Assembly (NCBI RefSeq): GCF_002118315.1
Contig: NZ_MTSZ01000006.1
Location: forward strand, 1-64,000
From: Kiloniella majae
GTDB lineage: Bacteria; Pseudomonadota; Alphaproteobacteria; Kiloniellales; Kiloniellaceae
Direction of reading: 5' to 3'
Length of the DNA stretch: 64,000 bases
In this document: piece by piece, positions 18,267 to 30,876 of the stretch
How the letters are laid out: every line of letters starts with the position of its first letter
How positions within the stretch are numbered: position 1 is the first letter of the stretch
Translations under genes and position numbers: made by a program
The notes under the pieces: model-generated
What the model saw: the letters and a program-made list of their open reading frames with translations, nothing else
What the model was told of the DNA's origin: nothing
The model's database searches: none

Positions 18267-20165
18267 TTAGTTTGAATGACCATAAGGGTTAATAGCTTGA
18301 TTGATTGAGGTTTGATTGATCTCAACGCCAAAGTCTTTTTCAAGAGCTGATATATACTGTGTATAGACATCGTTTTTGTAGGAGTTTTCAATTGCACCTT
18401 TTGTGCTCTCAATTTCTTCAGTAACAGTGGACAAATTCGGTTGCTCAATTTTTGTTAAACTTACAACCAAATAGCCATTATCAGCCTGACCAGTCAGTAC
18501 GTCACCTTTTTCAGCTTTGTATATGTCTCTTACCAGTGCAGGAGCCAAGGCTTCACCGATGCTTGCAGAGAAGCGGTTCATCTCAACACCAAATTTGATC
18601 AATTCGGCTGCTTCGTCTGTGACAGCTTGCAAAGGTGTGCCGTTCTTCGCTTCTTCAGCAAGTTTGTCTGCAATAGCTTTTGCTTCTTCGCTTCTTTTGT
18701 TTTCAAGCCAAGAGCTCACGAGCTGAACCTTCACTTCTTCCAATGGACGAGGCGCAGGAGGTGTGATTGAATTCACCTTTAGAAGGAAGTAACCACCATT
18801 TTCGAGTTCTGTCAGCAAGCTATCAGAGCCTGATTCTGTTTGCGCGATAATTTCGCGGAACCTGGCATCTTCTGCCAGACCAAATTGTGGTAAGCCGTTG
18901 CGATCAAGGCCTTCTGCATCAATTGCTTCGTAGCTTAGTATTTCTTGCCCAAGTTTACTCGCTGCTTCTTCAAGTGTCGCGCCGGAAGCAATTTCATCAT
19001 CAAGCTGATTGGCAATGGAAATTATTTCATCCGTTGCGATGCGTAATGCGGCATCTTTCTTGATTTGCTCTTCGACTTCTTCAAACTGAGCTTCGCGCGC
19101 AGGAGAGATTTCCTGAACGGAAACAATGTGCCACCCCAAGGGAGATTTTACTGGCGCAACAACGCCTGCATTTTCCAGACCAAAAACTGCATCCTGTAAT
19201 TCTGGCAGTAAATCAGATCGTTCCATGATCCCAAGATCAACGCCCGCAGAGCCCGTTACTTCTGTCGCGATTGTATCGAAGTCTGCGCCATTAATAAGTC
19301 TATCATATGCTGCATTGGCTTCGGCTTCGTCGCTTAGCAACATCTGCACAAGTTTGCGGCGGTCAGGAAGCGAAAGGCTGTCCTTTTGTGCCAGAAACTC
19401 TTCTTGAACTTGATCATCTGTCAGAACGACATTCTGTGCTGCTTTGGTTGGATCAAGAAAAATGTAGCTGACTGATTTATATTCCGGGGCCAGATAGTTC
19501 TGTTTTTCTTCTTCGTAGTATGATGCAAGATCTGCATCTGTTGGGTCAGTCAGTTGAGAAAATCTGCTGTAAGGGATTTCTATATAGTCAACAATCCGCT
19601 TTTCAGTTTGATAGCTGTAAAGTCGTTCTGCCATTTTCTGCGGTACAGGAATAGCACCTGTGATGGCATTGTTGAGTTGCTGTCTTTCAATATCGTTACT
19701 TAGATCGGCAAGAAACGCTGCTTCAGAAAGACCAGCCTGATAAAGCGTTGACTGAAAACGTGCTGCATCAAAAAGGCCAGCCTCATTTTTAAAGGCTTCA
19801 ATCTTCTGAATTTCTTTTTGTTGCTGCTCACGAGAAACAGTCAATCCCATCTCATCGGATTGCACTTGAGAAAGTGCTCTTGCAACCAAGCGGGAAACAA
19901 CACGATTGTCTAGGCCTAGCTGCTGTGCTTCCTGTGCATCGAGGGCGCGTCCAAGCTGTTGAGAGAGGGCACTGGTTTCACGGGAAAAATCGCTGGCAAA
20001 TTCAGCTTGGGTGATTTCTACGTCACCAACTTTTGCGACCGTTTGATTGTTGCCAAGGTTCAGGAAAATATCCTGAATGCCCCAAGCAGCAAAACTCAGG
20101 ATCAACAGACAAAAGAGAGCCAAAACAATAATACGTTTTAAAAGGCCTGGTTTTTTATGAGCCAT
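18267..20165 (-). CDS. ppiD: Periplasmic folding chaperone / peptidyl-prolyl isomerase PpiD-like
   Basis: Membrane-anchored periplasmic chaperone assisting proteins leaving the Sec channel. One N-terminal membrane anchor (about residues 12-32, IIVLALFCLLILSFAAWGIQ) is followed by a SurA_N-like helical domain (to about 210), a parvulin domain near 255-360 (with DLGIMERSDLLPELQDAVFG and SPLGWHIVSVQEI in part), and a C-terminal helical region. The 632-aa length fits PpiD. In alphaproteobacteria the parvulin site is often poorly conserved, so chaperone function is safer than isomerase activity. It heads the operon ppiD-trpE and is divergent from tpiA. Confidence 0.9.
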   Translation of the reverse strand: MAHKKPGLLKRIIVLALFCLLILSFAAWGIQDIFLNLGNNQTVAKVGDVEITQAEFASDFSRETSALSQQLGRALDAQEAQQLGLDNRVVSRLVARALSQVQSDEMGLTVSREQQQKEIQKIEAFKNEAGLFDAARFQSTLYQAGLSEAAFLADLSNDIERQQLNNAITGAIPVPQKMAERLYSYQTEKRIVDYIEIPYSRFSQLTDPTDADLASYYEEEKQNYLAPEYKSVSYIFLDPTKAAQNVVLTDDQVQEEFLAQKDSLSLPDRRKLVQMLLSDEAEANAAYDRLINGADFDTIATEVTGSAGVDLGIMERSDLLPELQDAVFGLENAGVVAPVKSPLGWHIVSVQEISPAREAQFEEVEEQIKKDAALRIATDEIISIANQLDDEIASGATLEEAASKLGQEILSYEAIDAEGLDRNGLPQFGLAEDARFREIIAQTESGSDSLLTELENGGYFLLKVNSITPPAPRPLEEVKVQLVSSWLENKRSEEAKAIADKLAEEAKNGTPLQAVTDEAAELIKFGVEMNRFSASIGEALAPALVRDIYKAEKGDVLTGQADNGYLVVSLTKIEQPNLSTVTEEIESTKGAIENSYKNDVYTQYISALEKDFGVEINQTSINQAINPYGHSN

Positions 20166-20349
20166 AACTTACCCGTGAAATCTTTATAAAGTTTATTTCG
20201 TATACATAATCGTGCGGGGCATCTTAGGGATGGAGCAGAGGCTGGGCAACAGCGTTTTTAAAGAATAAGCCCCATATTACTGTGTTGTGAAGTTTTTACG
20301 CTCTTTTGGGAGAGCAAGCAGCTTTGTAGCATTAAAAAAACCAGCAGCC

Positions 20350-20378
20350 TTGGATTGTTGGGAACGACATTGTATAGA
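20350..20378 (+). promoter_or_regulatory. Putative tpiA promoter
   Basis: TTGGAT (20350-20355), 17-base spacer, TATAGA (20373-20378), about 30 bases before the tpiA start. A sigma-70-like arrangement inferred from the sequence only. Confidence 0.4.
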
Positions 20379-20408
20379 TGTGCCCATAATTTTTAGGGAG
20401 AATCGAAT

Positions 20409-21155
20409 ATGGCAGGCAAACTCATTGCTGGTAACTGGAAGATGAACGGATCTGTGTCCTTTGCTACTGAGTTGGTAGAGGGACTTTTAGGGAAAATAAA
20501 TGAGGATTCCATATCTGCTGATTTTGTTGTGTGCCCACCAGCGGCTTTGCTTGGCACTGTTCTCTCTCTGACAAAAGGTACTGATCTTGCTGTTGGTGGT
20601 CAGGACTGCCACGCCAATGTATCTGGTGCTCACACAGGTGATACTTCTGCTGAATTGCTCAAAGATATTGGCTGTGGATACGTCCTCACAGGGCACTCGG
20701 AAAGACGTACGGATCATGGCGAGACAAATGCAGATGTAAATGCAAAGAGTGCCGCTGCACTCAAAGCAGGGCTGACCCCAATAATCTGCATTGGCGAAAC
20801 AGAAGAAGAACGTGTATCAGGTGATACTTTGAGCGTGATCAAGGCGCAGGTTACAGAATCTCTACCTGGCGACTGTGATCCGAATAACATTGTACTTGCA
20901 TACGAGCCTGTATGGGCCATTGGCACAGGTAAAACAGCTACACCGGCTGATGTTGCTGACGTGCATAATTTCATTCGTGGGCTTCTGAATGACCGTTTTG
21001 GCGAAGATGCGGCAAAAAAGATTCGGATACTTTATGGTGGATCTGTGAAGCCGGCAAATGCGGCTGAACTCCTTGCTGTGTCTAATGTTGACGGTGCTCT
21101 GGTCGGCGGTGCGAGTTTAAAAGTAGAAGATTTTTGGGCGATTGGTGCTAGATGA
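20409..21155 (+). CDS. tpiA: Triosephosphate isomerase
   Basis: Interconverts dihydroxyacetone phosphate and glyceraldehyde 3-phosphate. The 248-aa TIM barrel has GNWKMNG (Lys), LTGHSERR (catalytic His) and AYEPVWAIGTG (catalytic Glu and flexible loop), and the phosphate loops YGGSVKPANA and GALVGGASL. It starts with ATG after AGGGAGAA. First gene of a plus-strand run with secG, pyrG, kdsA and eno, an order widespread in alphaproteobacteria. Confidence 0.98.
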   Translation: MAGKLIAGNWKMNGSVSFATELVEGLLGKINEDSISADFVVCPPAALLGTVLSLTKGTDLAVGGQDCHANVSGAHTGDTSAELLKDIGCGYVLTGHSERRTDHGETNADVNAKSAAALKAGLTPIICIGETEEERVSGDTLSVIKAQVTESLPGDCDPNNIVLAYEPVWAIGTGKTATPADVADVHNFIRGLLNDRFGEDAAKKIRILYGGSVKPANAAELLAVSNVDGALVGGASLKVEDFWAIGAR

Positions 21156-21304
21156 CACTGGTCATATCGATCTGAAAAGGCTAAATAGCCTGTTAAGTTT
21201 TGAATAGGCGCATGAGAACGACACACTCTGGGTTCAATTTGGGGTGTGTGGTTTAGTGTTGAATAGGGATATTTTATCCCGGAAAGTTTGAGAGACTACT
21301 AACG

Positions 21305-21640
21305 ATGAACAACGTCCTTTTGGTCATTCATTTGTTGATTACTTTGTCCCTTATTGGTGTCGTCCTTGTGCAGAAAAGCGAAGGCGGTGCTCTTGGAATG
21401 GGAGGAAGCGGTTCCGGTGGTGGTTCAGGCGGCTTTGGTGGTTTTCTCACCGGGCAAAGCACTGCAAACCTGCTAACTCGTACAACAGCAATATTGGCCG
21501 CAGCTTTTATCGCTTCTAGTTTGTTGCTGACAATCCTTGCAGATACAGGACGTACAACACGTTCTATTACAGATGATATTACTGTTCCTGCAATTCAAAC
21601 CGAGACTGAGCAACCCGTTGCTCCTCCGGTTTCAGAATAA
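21305..21640 (+). CDS. secG: Preprotein translocase subunit SecG
   Basis: Small subunit of the SecYEG channel. The 111-aa protein has two membrane helices (about residues 3-22 and 54-75), the conserved LIGVVLVQKSEGGALGMGG between them, and a glycine-rich loop with FLTGQSTANLLTRTTA. The C-terminal tail is Thr/Pro-rich and variable. The ATG follows GAGAGACTACTAACG; the ribosome site is weak. A GC-rich hairpin after the stop (21674-21696) separates it from pyrG. Confidence 0.96.
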   Translation: MNNVLLVIHLLITLSLIGVVLVQKSEGGALGMGGSGSGGGSGGFGGFLTGQSTANLLTRTTAILAAAFIASSLLLTILADTGRTTRSITDDITVPAIQTETEQPVAPPVSE

Positions 21641-21673
21641 GTTTCGGATTATTTCCGTTACGTACTATCATTG

Positions 21674-21696
21674 ACCGGGGCCAACAGGGTCCCGGT
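21674..21696 (+). terminator. Hairpin between secG and pyrG
   Basis: A nine-base-pair stem with one G-U pair (ACCGGGGCC / GGTCCCGGT) and a short loop, followed by only TTTTG. It is a plausible secG terminator or a partial terminator ahead of pyrG. No initial-G pattern of the Bacillus pyrG attenuator type can be claimed. Confidence 0.55.
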
Positions 21697-21715
21697 TTTG
21701 TTGAAACTGAATTAA

Positions 21716-23359
<1,644 letters not shown>

Positions 23360-23434
23360 GTCTTAGGATTTTAAGGCTTAGCTCTAATGAACCAGGTGGT
23401 GTAAATTTATAGGGAAGAATAGGAAGTTATTTTT

Positions 23435-24298
23435 ATGGCAGTGCATGCAGACCTTCAATCACGGCACGTTAAAGTTGGTAATGTTACTTTTGGTAATGAT
23501 CTACCATTCGTATTGATTGCAGGTCCTTGCCAAATGGAAGGCAGAGCACACGCACTTGAAATGGCCGAGGCTTTAACCAAGGCCTGCGAAAAGCTTTCTA
23601 TTCCCCTGATTTACAAATCTTCTTTTGATAAGGCGAACCGCACCAGTCTCAGCTCTTCACGGGGTATTGGTATGGATGAAGCTTTGTCCGTTTTTGAAGA
23701 AATCAAATCAAAGTTTGGCTGTCCGGTTATTACGGATGTTCATGCGGCACATCAGTGTGAGCCTGTTGCCCAAGTTGTTGATGTTTTGCAAATTCCAGCC
23801 TTCTTGTGTCGTCAGACTGATCTGTTGATTGCTGCTGCTAAAACAGGACGGGCAATCAATGTCAAAAAAGGGCAATTTCTGGCCCCTTGGGATATGGCAA
23901 ACGTCTCTCAAAAAATCATCGAATCTGGCAATGATAAGGTAATGGTATGTGAGCGTGGAGCATCGTTTGGATATAATACGCTTGTATCCGATATGCGTTC
24001 TTTACCAATAATGGCCATGGGAACAGGGTGCCCTGTTGTGTTTGATGCAACGCATTCTGTCGCTCAACCCGGTGGTCAGGGCGCGACCTCTGGCGGACAG
24101 AGAGAATTCATTTCTGTATTGGCCCGCGCTGCTATGTCTGTTGGCGTTGCTGGCCTCTTTATGGAGACTCACCAGGATCCTGATAATGCCCCTTGCGACG
24201 GGCCAAACATGATTCGGGTGCAAGAACTTCCAGAGCTTCTTTCGCTTCTGGTTGAGTTCGACAAACTGGCAAAAGCACATCCTGTGTCTATTGCTTAA
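23435..24298 (+). CDS. kdsA: 3-deoxy-8-phosphooctulonate (Kdo-8-P) synthase
   Basis: Condenses arabinose 5-phosphate with phosphoenolpyruvate for the Kdo sugar of lipopolysaccharide, so the organism has a Kdo-containing LPS core. Conserved pieces are [55 protein letters not shown] and [12 protein letters not shown]. The Cys in AGPC and the acid/His residues resemble the metal-dependent group, but the class was not resolved. The ATG follows AGGAAG. It precedes eno, which supplies PEP, by 60 bases. Confidence 0.97.
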   Translation: MAVHADLQSRHVKVGNVTFGNDLPFVLIAGPCQMEGRAHALEMAEALTKACEKLSIPLIYKSSFDKANRTSLSSSRGIGMDEALSVFEEIKSKFGCPVITDVHAAHQCEPVAQVVDVLQIPAFLCRQTDLLIAAAKTGRAINVKKGQFLAPWDMANVSQKIIESGNDKVMVCERGASFGYNTLVSDMRSLPIMAMGTGCPVVFDATHSVAQPGGQGATSGGQREFISVLARAAMSVGVAGLFMETHQDPDNAPCDGPNMIRVQELPELLSLLVEFDKLAKAHPVSIA

Positions 24299-24352
24299 TT
24301 ATTTTACCGAGGCCTGCCCCTCTCTGCGCCTCAACTTTCTTAACGGAGATAG

Positions 24353-25636
<1,284 letters not shown>

Positions 25637-25695
25637 GTAAATATATTAAAAAGCGGGGTTGGAATTTATTCGGAACCGCTTCATATAAACGATCG

Positions 25696-25727
25696 ACAAG
25701 GGCCTCGGAATTAACCGAGGCCCTTGT
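25696..25727 (+). terminator. eno terminator
   Basis: A perfect 13-base-pair stem (ACAAGGGCCTCGG / CCGAGGCCCTTGT) with a 6-base loop and a T-run after it, 60 bases past the eno stop. This is a strong plus-strand terminator. Confidence 0.92.
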
Positions 25728-25774
25728 TTTATGATGTGGGGCTTGATCTGATTAATACGATCAGCGTAACGGAT

Positions 25775-26491
25775 TTAATGGTGTTTATGTTCTAAAGCAA
25801 ATGAAAGGGTAGAAAAATAACCCTCTTTATCTGCATCAGTTTTGTCTTCCAATTCTTTGGTTGTCGAAACAGCGATCACGTTAAGTTCTTGATTTCTTAT
25901 TGTAATTGTTACTTCACCATTTTTGTCGGTGATCAATTTTTTAGCTGTTTCATCATTGATATAATCAGCAATCACCTTCAATCCTTCAACAGGCTCTTTA
26001 TTCAACAGAACTCGAAGAGAGAGCTTGTCTCCCTGTTCCAGATCATGTGGGTTTTGTAGAGGGTAAATTTCGAGTGGAAGCCCCAGAGGTTTTTCTAATG
26101 TGTCTGCGCCAAGAGGAATGTGCGTAGTATATTTAAAATAACGTCCTGAAGAGACAGGGCTTTCTACCTGTGATTTTTTCTGATTATGCCATTTTCCTTT
26201 GGTATCTTTTGTCCAATAACCATTATCAAAAATTGCAGTAACAGCTTGTGTTTCTTTGGGGATTTGGATGTTGATATAGCTATCTGTTTCGCGCGTTTCT
26301 CCTTTGCTCACTGTGCCGTTTGGCATGTATATTTGTACTGATTTCAGTTTTTCTGTTTGATAGGCATCATCAGAAGCTCCGTGGCCATAAACGATGGATG
26401 GTTCACCAAAGCGATCAGTAATCCAGATGCCATGCGCAAAACTGGCTGTGGGGAAGAAGGTGAGTAATAGAGCGGGGAGGAGTTTTTTCAT
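25775..26491 (-). CDS. Periplasmic DUF4198 protein, probably metal-related
   Basis: A 238-aa protein with a signal peptide (MKKLLPALLLTFFPTASFAH, cut most likely after SFA). The mature chain would begin HGIWITDRFGEPSIVYGHG and end LEHKHH, so His lies at both ends. The middle and C-terminal part (KEPVEGLKVIADYINDE, DKNGEVTITI) forms an immunoglobulin-like fold seen in DUF4198 proteins, which are often found near nickel, cobalt or zinc transport genes. It is downstream of a COG0523 GTPase with a Zur-like box, 38 bases apart, so a role in zinc handling in the periplasm is a reasonable inference, not shown. Confidence 0.75.
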   Translation of the reverse strand: MKKLLPALLLTFFPTASFAHGIWITDRFGEPSIVYGHGASDDAYQTEKLKSVQIYMPNGTVSKGETRETDSYINIQIPKETQAVTAIFDNGYWTKDTKGKWHNQKKSQVESPVSSGRYFKYTTHIPLGADTLEKPLGLPLEIYPLQNPHDLEQGDKLSLRVLLNKEPVEGLKVIADYINDETAKKLITDKNGEVTITIRNQELNVIAVSTTKELEDKTDADKEGYFSTLSFALEHKHH

Positions 26492-26529
26492 TGTAATCGA
26501 ATATCTTTATTTTATGGTTGTTATAATGA

Positions 26530-27729
26530 TCAGGCCTGTTGTGCCCAGTGATTGAAGTAATCTTTATGTTGTGATTGCCAGATTTCAGGCAGAAATTCGT
26601 CTTCTTTGACGAGACAGTCATTCAGGCGGTTAATTATTTCTTCCTTATCCATTTGAGAGCCAATGAAAACGATTTCGTTGCGACGGTCACCAAATGCGGG
26701 ATCCCAGTTCTTTTTGATTTGTGTGATGAAGTCTTGATCATCCGGCCATCTGTTTTTGGGTATGGAAGACCACCACTTACCAATCAATTCCGTGGTGGTG
26801 TATTTTCCTGCCTGAGACATCTCGCCGACCTGGTCAGGTCTGTTTGAAAGCCAAAAATGGCCTTTTGATCTCAAAACACCGGATTGTTCCTGTTGGAAAA
26901 AATCTGCAATTTTTTCAGGAACAAAGGGTTTTTTCGACCGATAAACAAAACTATCAATTCCATATTCTTCGGTTTCAGGGACGTGGTTTTCGTATCCATA
27001 GAGTTCTTTTGCCCACAAGGGGTGTTCATGTGCTTTTGCAAAGCTGAAGCGTTTTGTATTTAACAGATGCTCCAAAGGAACATGTGATTGCACGCTTTCA
27101 ACCACGATTGCATCTGGGTTGAGTGCTTTGATTACTTTGTGAATTTCGATAATCGTATCTCGAGACACCAAATCGGTTTTATTTAGAATAATTGTATTTG
27201 AAAACTCTATCTGTTCGACCAGTAGATTAACGAGGGATCGTTGATCTTCCGGGCCTAGTGCTTCACCTCGATCTAAGAGCAATTCGGAAGATGAATAATC
27301 ATTGAGTAGGTTGCCGGCATCAATGACGGTGACCATGTTATCCAGCGTTGTGACGTCCGAAAGGCTAAATCCGTTTTCATCTCTGAAGTCAAATGTAGTC
27401 GCGACGGGAAGGGGCTCAGAAATACCTGATGATTCAATGATTAAGTGATCAAATTTTTGAGAGGAGGCAAGGTTACTTACTTCGTGTAATAAATCTTCTC
27501 TTAAGGTGCAGCAAATGCAACCGTTTGTCATTTCAACAAGATTTTCATCTGTTTGGGATAGGGATGAGTTTTTGAACTGAAGAATATCAGAATCAATATT
27601 AATTTCACTCATGTCGTTAACAATAACGGCAACTCTTTCAAGATCAGCATTGTTAAGGATTTGGTTTAAAAGGGTTGTTTTGCCAGCCCCAAGAAAGCCG
27701 GAAAGGACTGTTACACTTAGTTTGTTCAT
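26530..27729 (-). CDS. COG0523 G3E GTPase, zinc-responsive metallochaperone (ZigA/YciC type)
   Basis: P-loop GTPase of the family that delivers metal to target proteins in zinc shortage. Motifs in order: Walker [10 protein letters not shown], the metal site GCICC (Cys-x-Cys-Cys) near residue 73, [17 protein letters not shown] for guanine specificity, and a C-terminal CobW_C domain with [15 protein letters not shown]. Start chosen at ATG 27729, which has GAGGTG 7 bases upstream; a GTG at 27738 would add three residues. A Zur-like palindrome lies 38 bases upstream. It heads the pair with the DUF4198 gene. A CobW cobalamin role is unlikely, as no cobalamin genes are near. Confidence 0.9.
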   Translation of the reverse strand: MNKLSVTVLSGFLGAGKTTLLNQILNNADLERVAVIVNDMSEINIDSDILQFKNSSLSQTDENLVEMTNGCICCTLREDLLHEVSNLASSQKFDHLIIESSGISEPLPVATTFDFRDENGFSLSDVTTLDNMVTVIDAGNLLNDYSSSELLLDRGEALGPEDQRSLVNLLVEQIEFSNTIILNKTDLVSRDTIIEIHKVIKALNPDAIVVESVQSHVPLEHLLNTKRFSFAKAHEHPLWAKELYGYENHVPETEEYGIDSFVYRSKKPFVPEKIADFFQQEQSGVLRSKGHFWLSNRPDQVGEMSQAGKYTTTELIGKWWSSIPKNRWPDDQDFITQIKKNWDPAFGDRRNEIVFIGSQMDKEEIINRLNDCLVKEDEFLPEIWQSQHKDYFNHWAQQA

Positions 27730-27764
27730 GGTTATCACCTCAAGTCAGACGTTTGATTTGTGAT

Positions 27765-27779
27765 ATGTTATAACATAAC
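27765..27779. promoter_or_regulatory. Zur-like operator
   Basis: ATGTTATAACAT is a perfect 12-base palindrome (27765-27776), overlapping the imperfect GTTATAACATAAC (27767-27779). This matches the GTTATA-N-TATAAC style of Zur boxes known in alphaproteobacteria, and it lies directly upstream of a COG0523 gene, a classic Zur target. Confidence 0.65.
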
Positions 27780-27898
27780 GTTTGTCAATTCTGTTTTTAT
27801 TTCCTTATTAAAGGGCATTAATGCTTTGTTTATTCCCAATAACTATTTTATCTGTTAGATTACTTTGGCTGCATGCAAAGAAAATTGATTTAGAGTAA

Positions 27899-28213
27899 AT
27901 GTCTTTATTTAGAGAGATTCATAAACGGTCCCGTGTCGTGATTCCGCAAGTTTTGGGGGCGTCATTGGTGGCTTATTTCGCGTATCACACAATTGAGGGT
28001 GATCGTGGTGTTTGGGCGTGGATCCATCTCACTCAAAACCTTCAAGCCAAACAAGACGAAATGCTCAAAATTCAAAGTGATCGCCAAGAACTTGAATCAA
28101 GGGTTGCGCTTTTACGCCCTGATAATCTTGACCCAGATCTTTTGGAAGAGCGGGCGAGGGATGTACTTAATTATGGGCGTGAAAACGAATATTTGGTCAT
28201 CCAGCAACGATAA
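27899..28213 (+). CDS. ftsB: FtsB/DivIC-family septum formation initiator
   Basis: Small bitopic division protein that joins FtsL and FtsQ in the divisome. The 104-aa chain has a basic N-terminus, one membrane helix (about residues 16-32, VLGASLVAYFAYHTIEG), a short coiled coil (about 45-75) and the conserved end LDPDLLEERARDVLNYGRENEYLVI. Its position between eno and the pdh operon is conserved in alphaproteobacteria. Confidence 0.9.
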   Translation: MSLFREIHKRSRVVIPQVLGASLVAYFAYHTIEGDRGVWAWIHLTQNLQAKQDEMLKIQSDRQELESRVALLRPDNLDPDLLEERARDVLNYGRENEYLVIQQR

Positions 28214-28401
28214 TAAAGTTAACCGAAAATTGTGCAATGCAGCATTTTTTATCAAGTTAACTTATTTTTGGTTAATTTACAAAAAATCGTTATAAATCAA
28301 TAATATAAAATCTATTGTAATAATATTACTTTTCCCTTATTTTAAGTGCGAGAAATAAAACCCCCTTAGTGCGTAACACTAACTTGAACGGGAAACCTCG
28401 C

Positions 28402-29439
28402 ATGGCGACTAAAAAAACGCCCACCAAACGGGCCCCTAAGAAACGGACAGCATCTTCTGCGCTTCCATCCGACGTTAACAATGAAATGATCCTTGATTTT
28501 TACCGTGAAATGCTTTTGATCCGCCGCTTTGAAGAAAAGGCCGGACAATTGTATGGCATGGGCTTAATTGGTGGATTTTGCCACCTTTACATCGGGCAGG
28601 AAGCTGTCGTTGTTGGTATCCAGTCTGTACTGGAAGACCGTGATACGATTCTGACATCCTATCGTGACCACGGGCACATGCTTGCTTGTGGCATGGATCC
28701 TGATGGTGTGATGGCTGAGCTGACCGGGCGTATCGGTGGATATTCCAAAGGTAAAGGCGGCTCCATGCACATGTTCAGCGAAGAAAAGGGTTTCTATGGC
28801 GGACATGGTATTGTTGGTGCGCAGGTTCCAATTGGAACAGGTATCGCCTTTGCCCATAAATATCTGGAAGAAAATGCTGTAAACGTTGCCTATTTGGGTG
28901 ATGGTGCATTGAACCAGGGGCAGGTTTACGAATCATTCAACATGGCTTCTCTTTGGGATCTACCTGTTGTTTATGTAATTGAAAACAACCGTTACGGCAT
29001 GGGGACATCAACAGAACGTTCTTCTGCGAATAGCACCGAGCTCTATCATCGCGGTAGCGCCTATGGAATTCCGGGCATGCAAGTTGACGGTATGGATGTT
29101 GTTGCCGTGCGCGAAGCTGCAAAAATTGCTGTGGAACATGCCAGAAGTGGCAAAGGACCATATATCATGGAAATGATGACCTATCGTTATCGCGGTCATT
29201 CCATGTCTGATCCTGCGAAATACCGTTCTAAAGAAGAAGTTCAAAAGGTGCGTGAAGAGCGTGATCCGATTGAGCGTCTTCGCGCGGTTATGGTCAAAAA
29301 GAATGTGATTGACGAAGCAGGCATGAAACAAATCGATAAGGATGTTAAAGCGATTGTTTCCAAATCTGCTGAATTTGCACAGTCTAGCCCCGAGCCAGAT
29401 CCTTCTGAACTTTACACCGATGTGTACGCTGACGCGTAA
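28402..29439 (+). CDS. pdhA: Pyruvate dehydrogenase E1 component, alpha subunit
   Basis: Thiamine-diphosphate subunit that decarboxylates pyruvate together with PdhB. The thiamine-pyrophosphate motif runs from GDGALNQGQVYESFN to IENN. GFCHLYIGQEAV, SYRDHGHMLA, GGSMHMF and the phosphorylation-loop region YRYRGHSMSDPAKYRS are family signatures. I chose ATG 28402, giving 345 aa that begin with a Lys/Thr/Pro-rich leader usual in alphaproteobacteria; a GTG at 28369 would add 11 residues. First of pdhA-pdhB-pdhC-lpd. Confidence 0.97.
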   Translation: MATKKTPTKRAPKKRTASSALPSDVNNEMILDFYREMLLIRRFEEKAGQLYGMGLIGGFCHLYIGQEAVVVGIQSVLEDRDTILTSYRDHGHMLACGMDPDGVMAELTGRIGGYSKGKGGSMHMFSEEKGFYGGHGIVGAQVPIGTGIAFAHKYLEENAVNVAYLGDGALNQGQVYESFNMASLWDLPVVYVIENNRYGMGTSTERSSANSTELYHRGSAYGIPGMQVDGMDVVAVREAAKIAVEHARSGKGPYIMEMMTYRYRGHSMSDPAKYRSKEEVQKVREERDPIERLRAVMVKKNVIDEAGMKQIDKDVKAIVSKSAEFAQSSPEPDPSELYTDVYADA

Positions 29440-29466
29440 GCTGTCCGTCATTCCGGAGAAGAAAAT

Positions 29467-30855
29467 ATGCCAATAGAAATTCTTATGCCTGCGCTTTCCC
29501 CTACAATGACAGAGGGGAAACTTGCGCGTTGGATGAAAAATGAAGGCGACAGCGTATCATCAGGTGATATTCTGGCCGAAATCGAAACAGATAAAGCAAC
29601 CATGGAAGTTGAAGCCGTTGATGACGGGGTTCTTGGGAAAATCCTTGTCGCGGGTGATACAGATAATGTTGCTGTGAATACGCCAATCGCTCTTCTTTTG
29701 GAAGAGGATGAAAGCGATGCGGACCTCAGTAACTATTCCGCTGCGACACCTGCGCCTGCTGCTCAAGCTGACGCGCAACCTGCTACAGTTTCATCTGAGA
29801 CTGCCAATGTGGCTGCACCAGAAGCGCCAAAAGCGGAAGCTGTCGCGCCAGAGAGTGAATGGGACGGACCTGTTATCAACACGACAGTTCGTGAAGCCTT
29901 GCGTGATGCAATGGCTGAAGAAATGCGCCGTAATGAAAAAGTATTCCTCATGGGTGAGGAAGTTGCTCAATACCAAGGCGCATATAAGATCAGTCAGGGG
30001 CTGCTTGATGAGTTTGGTGCCAAGCGGGTTATTGATACACCAATTACAGAGCATGGTTTTGCCGGGTTGGGTGTTGGTGCGGCGTTTTATGGTCTAAACC
30101 CGATTGTTGAATTTATGACGTTCAACTTTGCGATGCAGGCGATTGATCATATCATTAACTCTGCAGCAAAAACACGTTACATGTCTGGTGGTCAGGTTAG
30201 TAGTCCGATTGTTTTCCGTGGACCTAACGGTGCGGCATCCCGTGTTGGAGCTCAGCATTCTCAATGTTATGCAAGCTGGTATGCGCATTGTCCAGGACTT
30301 AAAGTTGTATCTCCTTATTCTGCGGCGGATGCCAAGGGGCTACTTAAATCTGCTATTCGTGATCCAAACCCGGTGATTTTCCTGGAAAATGAGCTTCTGT
30401 ATGGACAGAGCTTTGATGTACCAGATACGGATGATTGGACGGTGCCAATTGGTAAAGCCAAGATTGTTCGTCCGGGTACTGATGTTACCATCGTAACTTT
30501 CTCAATTATGGTTGGAAAAGCTTTGGAAGCGGCTGAAGAGTTGGCAAAAGAAGGCATTTCTGCAGAAGTTATCGATCTGAGAACAATTCGCCCATTGGAT
30601 ACGGAAACCATTCTTAATTCTGTGCGTAAGACCAACCGTCTGGTGACTGTTGAAGAAGGTTGGGCTTTCTCGGGCGTTGGTTCTGAAATTTCGGCAATGG
30701 TTATGGAGCAGGCGTTTGACTATCTGGATGCACCTGTTCAGCGTGTGGCTGGTGTTGACGTTCCGCTACCTTATGCAGCGAACCTTGAGCAGCTTGCGCT
30801 ACCACAGAGTTCTCACATTATTACTTCGGCCAAAGAAGTCTGCTATCGCTCATAA
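29467..30855 (+). CDS. pdhB: Pyruvate dehydrogenase E1 component, beta subunit with N-terminal lipoyl domain
   Basis: The 462-aa protein joins a biotinyl-lipoyl domain (residues 1-78, lipoylated Lys in [13 protein letters not shown]) by an Ala/Pro-rich linker (about 90-135) to the E1-beta transketolase core ([53 protein letters not shown]). A lipoyl domain on E1-beta is the alphaproteobacterial form. Its lipoyl domain is nearly the same as that of pdhC, including at DNA level. The gap to pdhA is 27 bases and to pdhC 21 bases. Confidence 0.98.
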   Translation: MPIEILMPALSPTMTEGKLARWMKNEGDSVSSGDILAEIETDKATMEVEAVDDGVLGKILVAGDTDNVAVNTPIALLLEEDESDADLSNYSAATPAPAAQADAQPATVSSETANVAAPEAPKAEAVAPESEWDGPVINTTVREALRDAMAEEMRRNEKVFLMGEEVAQYQGAYKISQGLLDEFGAKRVIDTPITEHGFAGLGVGAAFYGLNPIVEFMTFNFAMQAIDHIINSAAKTRYMSGGQVSSPIVFRGPNGAASRVGAQHSQCYASWYAHCPGLKVVSPYSAADAKGLLKSAIRDPNPVIFLENELLYGQSFDVPDTDDWTVPIGKAKIVRPGTDVTIVTFSIMVGKALEAAEELAKEGISAEVIDLRTIRPLDTETILNSVRKTNRLVTVEEGWAFSGVGSEISAMVMEQAFDYLDAPVQRVAGVDVPLPYAANLEQLALPQSSHIITSAKEVCYRS

Positions 30856-30876
30856 GCAGAGCAGGGGAGAAATACG

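Noticed and set aside
26530-27729. CobW cobalamin-synthesis protein
   Set aside because: No cobalamin genes nearby, and a Zur-like box upstream points to zinc.
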